Source: an uncultured Elusimicrobia bacterium (GTDB taxonomy: Bacteria > Elusimicrobiota > Elusimicrobia > Elusimicrobiales > UBA9959). From it: a stretch of 64,000 bases of DNA. The translations under genes and the position numbers were made by a program. The notes below the pieces were generated by a model. That model did not search any database. It saw nothing but the letters and a program-made list of their open reading frames with translations, and was not told the DNA's origin. The stretch lies in assembly GCA_903879915.1 (NCBI GenBank), contig CAIRNJ010000051.1, forward strand, positions 16,285-80,284. The letters run 5' to 3'. How positions within the stretch are numbered: position 1 is the first letter of the stretch; each line of letters starts with the position of its first letter. Below, piece by piece: positions 23,404-30,261 of the stretch.

Positions 23404-25958
23404 GAGAAATTCACCCCCGTATAGGTCTGCCCCGCCGTAACCGGCACGCTGAGCACGCTGCCGGTATAAATTACGGTACCGGTGCTGCCGGCCACCGGGT
23501 AATAGGCGTATACCTTGTAAGCGGGGCTGGTGCTGGTGCGCACTTCGGCCAGATAAGTGCCGTTCTCCATGCTGGAAACCATATAGAACGGCGGCCCGGT
23601 AAGCGTAGCAGAATTGATATCCGGCGGCCCGGCGGAGGTGAGCGTTGTGGTGGTAACCACTATAAGCACGCCGCTCTTTATGGGCTGCCCGGCGAAGCTT
23701 AACGTGCCGGAGATGGCGCCCATAGCGCCGGAAATAGTGAAACTGGAAGAAAAGATAGTGCCGCCGGCAGCGGTTATAGTAGCGGTAGAGGCCGCAGGGG
23801 CGGAGATTTCAAGCGTTCCCAATGACGGCTGCACGGTGTAATACCCCGTGGACAGCACAACGGAAACAAAGCGCCCGTCCGAACCTGTTACCTGCACGTC
23901 GCGCGCCACGTTGCTGTAGTCCAGGATGGCCATAGATACCCCGGGCAGGCCGTTGGTCCCGTCCCTGGTCACGAAACCCTTTATTCTGCCGCCCTGGTAA
24001 AGCACAAAATCCACCCCGCCCTGCACCTCTCCGGCATCGAGCCTTATAGAGACCGAGGAAGCGGTAACATAAGAAGTGTTGGTGGGCGAGGCATTTGCGA
24101 TCACATCAATGCTGCCGAAGTCCGGCAGCAGACGGTAGCGGCCGTTGGTGTCCGTTTGGGCGCTGTAGCCGCCGCCGCTGACCCATATGGAGCTGAGAGG
24201 GGCGCCGAAGGCGTTAACGATGCTGCCGGTAATAAGCCCGTAGGTAACGGGCTGCTGGAGCAACGTGGAGGTGCTGGCAAAAGTGTAGATCGAACCGACG
24301 GCGGCTATGGGCACCGTGGCCTGCATCAGGCTGTAAACGCCGCTGGTGATGGCCACCGTCCAGTAGCCGGTGGCGACATTCGCCAGTGAGAAGTAGGCGG
24401 AAGGCGGGCTGCCGGAAAGGGACGCTTCGGCCGAGTCTGAAAGGCCGTCGGAACAGGTAACCACCGCGCCGGCCGCCGGCGTGCCGGCGATCACCAGCCG
24501 TTCACTGGTAAGGGAATTATGCGGCGGCGTGCTAATTGAAAGCGAATAATCATAAAAATCCAGGCTGTTATTATTGGAGTCGTAAGCCGGGCCGTAAGTC
24601 CAGTTCACGCCGGCCGTATCGCCCGTGCTTGTGATACGGGCGTATAGTTCGTTGCGGGAAAGGCCCCCGGTTATCGGGGAGGAACCCTCGTAGAATGGCG
24701 CGGAATTCCCCGTGTTGCTCCAGCCCGCACGGTCAAGCGCCGCTCCATTGGATACTCTGTAAAGCTCGATGGCGCCGAAGCCCTTATTGCCGACATCGTC
24801 CACCGGGATTATATTGCTCTGAGTCAGGAAATCCGGGAAGTCGGAAGATGAATTGGTGCTGGCCCAGACAGCATCCGCCTTGACGGATCTCCCGGCGGCA
24901 ACGATGGTGCTGGTGTTAGCGAAAAGATAATAGCCGCCGTTGGGGACCGTGGGATTGAGGTATTTAATAAATATGGTCTTCTTCGGCAAAGAGGAGCCGC
25001 CCTGGAATTTAAGGCCGATATCCCCGTTCATATTCCAGTCATCCTGTGTGGGATTAAAAACCTCCACATATTCCTGGTCGTAACCGGCGGCATTGACGGT
25101 GCTGCCGACTATCTGGCTGATAACAAGATGATCGGTCAGCCAGGGATAGCCCCTGACCGTGCCGACGCCTATCCTCTTCAGGCTGAAATTATTGGTCTGC
25201 GCGGCGCCGGCCGCTATTACCACGCTCGTCAGCGCGGAGTAATAGCCGGTTGCGGAAGCCATAAGAGTGTAGGTTCCCGGGGTGCAGGTTATTACGTACT
25301 TGCCCAGGGAGTCGGTGGTATCGCTGCAGCCGGCAGCCTCTACCAGGCCGACCAGCGCCCCCCTGATGGCCGCCGACGCGGTGGTAAGAACAGTGCCGTT
25401 AAAGGAGGCGTTGGCCAGGACCGTATCCGGATTCGCCATGATGCTGCGCAGCGTGACCTTGCGCTTGCCGCCGGCGCCATAGCCCCAGACCACGGTTATG
25501 GTGATGCGCTTCATCCCGGTGTCCGGAGTGCTCGGGGCCATGTCGTCCACCGCCCCATCGTTCTCCCGGATAACCTGCACATAGGTGTAACGCGTATAGG
25601 TAACGCCGCCCTCCATTATCATCTCCGGCGGAAAATAGCCGGTATCGTAATCTATGGACTCCGGCGCGAAATCGATATCGTTATGCACGGGGTCGGAAGT
25701 GGCGATCACCTGGTAATACGATTTCTGCTTAATGATCTGCATCTTCTCCTGCGCCAGGTTGGACGCAAGAGTTTTATTCTTGGAGAGCTGCACGGCTTTT
25801 TGTATGAACGAGAAAGACTGCACCAGGCCGACGATGCCGATGGTAAGGATGGCCAGCGCTATCATCAGTTCCACCAGCGTAACGCCGGCGCGCCGGCGCG
25901 CGGAGCGCCGGGCGGGGACGGGGAGTTCCCGGTCAGGATAGCTAGCCGGGAGCGGCAT
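23397..25958 (-). CDS. PilV-like pilin fused to lamin-tail and carboxypeptidase-regulatory-like domains
   Basis: At 853 residues this is far larger than a normal minor pilin (~170). Residues ~24-45 are the prepilin helix, G-VTLVELMIALAILTIGIVGL, with Glu+5. A PilV-like globular part runs to about residue 180. Then come carboxypeptidase-regulatory-like beta modules (IRGALVGLVEAAGCSDTTDSLGKYVITC), a lamin-tail-like domain (LVISQIVG followed by YVEVFNPTQ and GGYYLFANTSTIV) and at least three more beta modules (SGSPPSAYFSLANVATGYW, WVSGGGYSAQTDTNGRYRL, GLPGVSMAIL). The pilin helix should anchor the protein in a pilus or secretion pseudopilus with a long adhesive arm. It is second in the operon. 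Confidence 0.82.
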   Translation of the reverse strand: MPLPASYPDRELPVPARRSARRRAGVTLVELMIALAILTIGIVGLVQSFSFIQKAVQLSKNKTLASNLAQEKMQIIKQKSYYQVIATSDPVHNDIDFAPESIDYDTGYFPPEMIMEGGVTYTRYTYVQVIRENDGAVDDMAPSTPDTGMKRITITVVWGYGAGGKRKVTLRSIMANPDTVLANASFNGTVLTTASAAIRGALVGLVEAAGCSDTTDSLGKYVITCTPGTYTLMASATGYYSALTSVVIAAGAAQTNNFSLKRIGVGTVRGYPWLTDHLVISQIVGSTVNAAGYDQEYVEVFNPTQDDWNMNGDIGLKFQGGSSLPKKTIFIKYLNPTVPNGGYYLFANTSTIVAAGRSVKADAVWASTNSSSDFPDFLTQSNIIPVDDVGNKGFGAIELYRVSNGAALDRAGWSNTGNSAPFYEGSSPITGGLSRNELYARITSTGDTAGVNWTYGPAYDSNNNSLDFYDYSLSISTPPHNSLTSERLVIAGTPAAGAVVTCSDGLSDSAEASLSGSPPSAYFSLANVATGYWTVAITSGVYSLMQATVPIAAVGSIYTFASTSTLLQQPVTYGLITGSIVNAFGAPLSSIWVSGGGYSAQTDTNGRYRLLPDFGSIDVIANASPTNTSYVTASSVSIRLDAGEVQGGVDFVLYQGGRIKGFVTRDGTNGLPGVSMAILDYSNVARDVQVTGSDGRFVSVVLSTGYYTVQPSLGTLEISAPAASTATITAAGGTIFSSSFTISGAMGAISGTLSFAGQPIKSGVLIVVTTTTLTSAGPPDINSATLTGPPFYMVSSMENGTYLAEVRTSTSPAYKVYAYYPVAGSTGTVIYTGSVLSVPVTAGQTYTGVNFSW

Positions 25959-25975
25959 TTAAAGTTTCCTTTTCC

Positions 25976-26809
25976 TCACGGGTAAGAACCGGCGTCCTCT
26001 TCCGCGGCCGGGGCTTCCTTGCCGGTCGGCGTTGCGCCGGCGGGCTCGCTGGGGACTTCCCCGGCGGCAGGGGCCGGCTGGGCCGCGGGTGCGGGGCGGG
26101 TGCCTTTTTTGCGCAGCACGCGCTTCTTCCTGGCCGGCTTGGCGGGCGCGGCGGCCGCGGCGGGGTCTTTATCCACCATAACGCTGCCGGCCTCGTCTTC
26201 GGCCGCGGCGGCGGGCGCGGCGGGGACCGCGGCTCCCTCGGCGGCGGGCACGGCGGGGGGCAAGGCTCCGGCCGGCCCGGCCTTTTTGCGCCTGATGATG
26301 CGCTTCTTTTTGCGCGGCGGCGCGGCGGGCTCTCCGGCTGCGGCGGGTTCCACCGCGGGCCCGGCCGCCGGCTCCTCGGCCGCGGCGGCCGGCTTGTTCT
26401 TCGCGGCCAGCAGATCGTCATAAGCCTGGCGCTGTTCCTCGTCGAGGTATTCGCGTATCAGGTCGGGCATGTCGCGGTTTATCTTTTCCATGGCCAGCCG
26501 GTGCTCTTCCATTTTAGCGCGCCATTTTTTCTCTTCGGTCGAATATTTCTCGTACTTGGCCATGCTGTCGTCGAAATCGCCGGTTTTCCGGTTGACCGCC
26601 TTGGCTATCCGGTCCTCCTGCCTGGAACTGAGCTTGAGCGCCTGCGTGATCTCGGTCATTATTTTCTGCGCGTCAGGCCGCTGAATGACGGCCGGGGCCT
26701 CCGCAGCCGCCGCTTTTACCTCGTCCATCCCGGGGAGCGGTTCGGGATCGGAACCCGCGAACGCGAACGCCGGAAGGAACAGGAACATGAACAATAGTGA
26801 GTTTTTCAT
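25976..26809 (-). CDS. Secreted Ala/Pro/Lys-rich protein at the head of the pilin operon
   Basis: The 277-residue product has a signal peptide (MKNSLLFMFLFLPAFAFAG). A helical, charged middle follows (about residues 45-135, with ITQALKLSSRQEDRIAKAV and EKKWRAKMEEHRLAMEKINRDMP). The second half is low complexity: Ala/Pro/Glu-rich with two basic clusters, KKKRIIRRKKAG and RKKRVLRKKGT. No family is recognised. It lies 17 bases upstream of the PilV-like gene and has the operon promoter in front of it. A chaperone or anchoring role for the pilus is possible but unproven. Confidence 0.7.
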   Translation of the reverse strand: MKNSLLFMFLFLPAFAFAGSDPEPLPGMDEVKAAAAEAPAVIQRPDAQKIMTEITQALKLSSRQEDRIAKAVNRKTGDFDDSMAKYEKYSTEEKKWRAKMEEHRLAMEKINRDMPDLIREYLDEEQRQAYDDLLAAKNKPAAAAEEPAAGPAVEPAAAGEPAAPPRKKKRIIRRKKAGPAGALPPAVPAAEGAAVPAAPAAAAEDEAGSVMVDKDPAAAAAPAKPARKKRVLRKKGTRPAPAAQPAPAAGEVPSEPAGATPTGKEAPAAEEDAGSYP

Positions 26810-26865
26810 TGTTTATCTCCACCAGTAAAATGCCGGTACCCCGCTCACGGCCTTAGATATCGTTA

Positions 26866-26894
26866 ATTATAGCACAAGATTAGAGGCCGTTGAA
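26866..26894 (-). promoter_or_regulatory. Sigma-70-type promoter of the pilin operon
   Basis: On the minus strand TATAAT lies at 26871-26866 and TTCAAC at 26894-26889, with a 17-base spacer. The first gene starts 56 bases further on. The -10 is perfect, the -35 weak (3 of 6). Confidence 0.55.
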
Positions 26895-26902
26895 AAAGCC
26901 GG

Positions 26903-26925
26903 CGCGCCGCGCTGACCGCGGCGCG
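26903..26925. other. Perfect GC-only hairpin between divergent promoters
   Basis: CGCGCCGCG (26903-26911) and CGCGGCGCG (26917-26925) are exact inverted arms with a 5-base loop. It lies between the minus-strand pilin promoter and the plus-strand subtilase promoter and may insulate them. On the minus strand a T5 run follows a few bases on, so an orphan terminator is possible. Confidence 0.4.
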
Positions 26926-26948
26926 GAATTTCCGGCGGCAGAGATATA

Positions 26949-26978
26949 TTGACAGATGTCAACCAAAAGTCCTATATT
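26949..26978 (+). promoter_or_regulatory. Strong sigma-70 promoter with operator-like dyad for the subtilase gene
   Basis: TTGACA (26949-26954) and TATATT (26973-26978) are separated by 18 bases. The -35 box is itself one arm of a dyad, TTGACA-GA-TGTCAA (26949-26962), so a repressor or activator could compete with RNA polymerase there. The gene begins at 27030, about 45 bases after the expected start of transcription. Confidence 0.7.
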
Positions 26979-27029
26979 GCCCATAGGCCTTTCGGCCTAC
27001 CGCTTAAAGTTATCCGCTCAGGAGGAAAA

Positions 27030-28238
27030 ATGAGGAAACTGACAGTAATATTCGCCGGGCTGCTGTTCGCTTTCGCGGCCGCAGCGCAGGCATCACAGAA
27101 GATCGTAAGCTACGAATCGGCTTTCCGCGGCGGCGCCATAGTAAAGAGCGTCGAAAGCATAGGCGGCCAGGTAACACGACAGTTCAAACTGATAGACGCC
27201 CTTGTGGCTATCTTCCCCGACAATATAAAAGACGCCTCCATCTATTCGCTGGCCGGAGTTACCAGCGTGGAAGAGGACAAGTACATTAAATGGATAGAAT
27301 CCGAGCCTCTTTCAATGAACGCCGTAGCCCTGCCCAGCCTGGCTAACGCCATGCGCACGGTACGTGCGAACGCCGGCTGGGAAGCTTCGCTGCCCGCGGC
27401 GGTAAGGCCGGTGATCGACCCCAACGACAAGGAGATCCCCTGGGGCGTGAAGCGCGTGAACGCGGCCGGCCTCTGGAATTTCACCGAAGGCGCGGGCATT
27501 AAAGTGGCCATAATAGACACCGGCATAGACTATACCCACCCGGACCTTAAAGCCAACTACGCGGGCGGCTACAATACGATAGTCACCACCGCACCCCCCC
27601 TCGACGACCACGGCCACGGCACGCATGTAGCCGGCACCGTAGCCGCCGTGCGCAACGCCACCGGCGTGGTGGGCGTGGCGCCCAGGGCCAGCATTTACGC
27701 CGTAAAAGTACTGGACAAGAACGGCAGCGGCTCCTACTCCAATGTAATGGCCGGCATAGAATGGGCGGCGCAGAACAAGATGCAGGTGATCAACATGAGC
27801 CTGGGCGGCGGCGGAGTTGACGAACCGATGAAGAAAATGATGACCGCGGCCTACGAAGCCGGGGTGACCATAGTCTGCGCGGCCGGCAACGATTCCGGCC
27901 CCGTGAACTACCCGGCCAAATACCCGGAAGCCATAGCGGTGTCGGCCTCGGATTCTTCCGATAAGCTGGCCTCGTTCTCCTCCAAAGGCCCCGAGATAGC
28001 CGTGATAGCGCCCGGCGTGAACATTTACTCCACTGGCAAAGGCGGCGGCTACAAGACCATGTCCGGCACTTCCATGGCCTGCCCCCACGTGGCAGGGCTG
28101 GCGGCCCTGGCGATAAGCGCCGGCGCCAGCACCCCCGCGGCGGCGCGCGAGGCCCTTGTAAAAGCGGCCGCCAAGCTGCCGGGCCTCAAGCCTACCGACC
28201 AGGGCGCGGGCATGATAGACGCGGCGAAGTTCCAGTAA
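27030..28238 (+). CDS. Secreted subtilisin-like serine protease (S8)
   Basis: The start is ATG 27030, preceded by AGGAGG; the frame is open further upstream, but that is the promoter. The 402-residue preproprotein has a signal peptide (MRKLTVIFAGLLFAFAAAAQA), an inhibitor-I9-like propeptide (to about residue 130) and a complete S8 domain. D163 is in IIDTGIDYTHPD, H196 in GHGTHVAGT, the oxyanion N287 in AAGNDSGP and S348 in GTSMACPHVAG. No C-terminal anchor is seen, so it should be released. It stands alone between its own promoter and a terminator. Confidence 0.95.
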   Translation: MRKLTVIFAGLLFAFAAAAQASQKIVSYESAFRGGAIVKSVESIGGQVTRQFKLIDALVAIFPDNIKDASIYSLAGVTSVEEDKYIKWIESEPLSMNAVALPSLANAMRTVRANAGWEASLPAAVRPVIDPNDKEIPWGVKRVNAAGLWNFTEGAGIKVAIIDTGIDYTHPDLKANYAGGYNTIVTTAPPLDDHGHGTHVAGTVAAVRNATGVVGVAPRASIYAVKVLDKNGSGSYSNVMAGIEWAAQNKMQVINMSLGGGGVDEPMKKMMTAAYEAGVTIVCAAGNDSGPVNYPAKYPEAIAVSASDSSDKLASFSSKGPEIAVIAPGVNIYSTGKGGGYKTMSGTSMACPHVAGLAALAISAGASTPAAAREALVKAAAKLPGLKPTDQGAGMIDAAKFQ

Positions 28239-28257
28239 ACCTCCGGCAGCAAAAGGA

Positions 28258-28287
28258 AAAACCCCGCGGACCTCTCCGCGGGGTTTT
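28258..28287. terminator. Bidirectional intrinsic terminator after the subtilase gene
   Basis: A 13-bp stem (28258-28270 with 28275-28287) closes a CCTC loop. A-tract and T-tract flank it, so it can stop transcription from both the subtilase gene and the convergent minus-strand sigma-factor operon. Confidence 0.9.
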
Positions 28288-28325
28288 CTTTTCCCTCACC
28301 AGCCTTAGTTCCCTGATTTAATTTC

Positions 28326-29060
28326 TTACCAGCCGAGCCCTTCCCCCGTGAGCTGCCCCACGCGCTGTTCTACTATCTTGGCTTTGTTGAGCTTGCGGTT
28401 CTCCAGGTTCTTTTTAAGTTTGGAGATCTCGGTCTCCATGTGCTTAACGCGCTGCTCCTGCGCTTTCGACTTAAGGTCGAACAGCTCCGACACTTTGGCC
28501 TTGAGCGAGTCCGTTATGGCGCCCTTATCGGCGTCGGCGGCCTTCTCCAGCTTCCGGGTCAGTTCTTTTACGTCGAACTCCAGCGCCAGCGTGCGCACGG
28601 CGTCCTTTTCCACGGCTTCGTCCTCTTCCATCTTGGCGCCGCTCAGCATCCTTTCCGCCATCTGCATCACCATATGGTACTTGGCGGGCGCCACGCTCTT
28701 AAGATCCTCGACTTTCTTGCCGAACACGGCGTCGTGCTTCTTTATAAGGGCCAGCGCGTCCTCTTCGGACAGCATAGCCATTCCCATGCCCATGCCGGGG
28801 CCGCCCATAACTTTGCGCACCTTTACGTTCACGCGTGTTTCGCCGGGCTCATCCTCCATTCCGCGCATGGCCTTGGCGCCGCGCTTGCCCGGGGGAACTC
28901 TTTTCTCCATGTCCCCGGGCGGGGGCTGAGCGGGCCCGCCCGCCCAGGCCTCGGCTTCCTCCAGCTCGGGGCCGTCCGGCCCTTCCTGCGCGCGCAGCAG
29001 CTGCGCGGGGGCGGCGGCCAGCGTCAGCGCCAGCAGCCAAAGCATAGTCCTGTTCTTCAT
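28326..29060 (-). CDS. Secreted coiled-coil protein downstream of an ECF sigma operon
   Basis: With the start at ATG 29060 (AGGAG eight bases upstream) the product has 244 residues. A signal peptide (MKNRTMLWLLALTLAAAPAQLLRA) leads into an acidic, Pro/Gly-rich part, then an almost purely helical C-terminal half (ELTRKLEKAADADKGAITDSL, AQEQRVKHMETEISKLKKNLE). This resembles periplasmic stress proteins of the CpxP/Spy or heavy-metal-sensor type in size and helix content. The LTxxQ motif of Spy is not seen. Third in the sigma/anti-sigma operon, it is probably a stress-induced or sensing protein. Confidence 0.7.
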   Translation of the reverse strand: MKNRTMLWLLALTLAAAPAQLLRAQEGPDGPELEEAEAWAGGPAQPPPGDMEKRVPPGKRGAKAMRGMEDEPGETRVNVKVRKVMGGPGMGMGMAMLSEEDALALIKKHDAVFGKKVEDLKSVAPAKYHMVMQMAERMLSGAKMEEDEAVEKDAVRTLALEFDVKELTRKLEKAADADKGAITDSLKAKVSELFDLKSKAQEQRVKHMETEISKLKKNLENRKLNKAKIVEQRVGQLTGEGLGW

Positions 29061-29088
29061 ATAAAGTTCTCCTTGACCGATAGTAATA

Positions 29089-29583
29089 TTAACCCGACAC
29101 CTGACCGCTTTCCGCTTCCAGCAGACCATAGTTGTAATCCCAATCCGACTGAACGCCGGTCTTGTCCCCTTCCAGCTGGGACATTTCCGACTGCGCCCGG
29201 TAAAGCGAATATTCCACGGAATCCAGCCCGGAATCCAGCCCGCTGTTCCAGGCCAGGCCCGGGCTGGTGCCCCGGGGCGACAGAGAGAAACCGGCCAGCA
29301 TGGCCGCGGTCAGCGCGCCGGCCAGCAGCGACTCCGCCCAGTTGCGCCGCCAGAAGCCGCCGGCGCCGCGAAGGGCTTCCGCCTGCCGCAGCACCGCGGC
29401 CACGGCCGCGCCCGAAGGTTCGGCCGCGCCGGCTTTAAGCCAGCCCTCGGCCGCCGCCAGCGCGGCCAGCTCGGCGCGGCAGGCCGCGCAGGTCTTAAGG
29501 TGGCTTTCAACGCCGGCCTTCAGCTCCCCCGCGGCCTCGCCGTAGAAGTAAAGGATGAGTTTTTCCCCGTATCCGCAGTTCAT
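29089..29583 (-). CDS. Zinc-finger anti-sigma factor
   Basis: The start ATG 29583 has AGGAG six bases upstream and gives 164 residues. H28-x3-C32-x2-C35 (HLKTCAAC) is the ZAS motif that binds the ECF sigma factor through zinc. One membrane helix follows around residues 95-113 (WAESLLAGALTAAMLAGF), leaving about 50 residues outside. It lies 38 bases after the sigma gene, in the usual order. Confidence 0.85.
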   Translation of the reverse strand: MNCGYGEKLILYFYGEAAGELKAGVESHLKTCAACRAELAALAAAEGWLKAGAAEPSGAAVAAVLRQAEALRGAGGFWRRNWAESLLAGALTAAMLAGFSLSPRGTSPGLAWNSGLDSGLDSVEYSLYRAQSEMSQLEGDKTGVQSDWDYNYGLLEAESGQVSG

Positions 29584-29621
29584 AACAAGCTCCTGTCCAT
29601 ATAACGCGCCAGCCCCCGGTT

Positions 29622-30206
29622 TTATTGCGGCTGTTTTTCCAGTTCTTTGCGCAGCAGGGCGGCGGCCCGGCTCATGCGGGCCAGCACGGTGCCGATGGGC
29701 AGTTCCAGCATTCCGGCTATTTCTTTGAAGGACAGTTCGGAATAATGCCGCAGGTAGAAGATCTCGCGCTGGTCCGGGGAAAGCCGCTCCAGCGCCCGGC
29801 CTATCCACTCGCCCAGCGCTTTGTTCTCCAGTATCTCGTGCGGCCCGGGCTCCGGGGACGCCGCCGCTTCCAGCACGCCGGTTGCGCCGTCCTCGCTCCC
29901 CGCCGGCGCGTCGCCCTCCGCCGAGGTCAGGGCGCGCCGCGAGCCCTCGCGCCTGAAATAATCCATGGCGGCGTTGCGGGCCACGGTAAAAAGCCAGGCC
30001 TTGAATTTTTCCCTTTCGCTGTAGGCCCCGGGCCTGCGCACCAGCTTAAGGAACACTTCCTGGAAAAGATCGTCCGCCGCGTCGTGCCGGCCCGTGAGGC
30101 GCAGCAGGTAGCCGTAAACGGCGGCTTTATGGCGCTCCATCAGCGCGCCCAGGGCGTCGATATCCCCGTTCTTGAAAGCCGCTATAAGTTCCTGGTCGGT
30201 AAGCAT
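29622..30206 (-). CDS. ECF-family RNA polymerase sigma factor
   Basis: The 194-residue protein has region 2 (AVYGYLLRLTGRHDAADDLFQEVFLKLVRR, then KFKAWLFTVARNAAMDYFRRE) and region 4 (LERLSPDQREIFYLRHYSELSFKEIAGMLELPIGTVLARMSRA), joined by a long Gly/Ala/Glu linker. Length and order fit RpoE-like ECF factors. It is followed by its anti-sigma and a secreted coiled-coil protein, so an envelope-stress circuit is likely. It diverges from the SpoIID gene 55 bases away, which may be part of the regulon. Confidence 0.93.
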   Translation of the reverse strand: MLTDQELIAAFKNGDIDALGALMERHKAAVYGYLLRLTGRHDAADDLFQEVFLKLVRRPGAYSEREKFKAWLFTVARNAAMDYFRREGSRRALTSAEGDAPAGSEDGATGVLEAAASPEPGPHEILENKALGEWIGRALERLSPDQREIFYLRHYSELSFKEIAGMLELPIGTVLARMSRAAALLRKELEKQPQ

Positions 30207-30261
30207 GGTCGAGACGGCCGCCGCTTTCTTCGCGCGCGCATAATTTAATACGATAGGTCTT

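Noticed and set aside
25942..26421. Pro/Arg-rich open frame overlapping the pilin-operon head gene
   Set aside because: It is the alternative frame of a low-complexity Ala/Pro/Lys region; the composition (nearly all Pro, Arg, Ala, Ser) is an artefact of GC-rich repeats.
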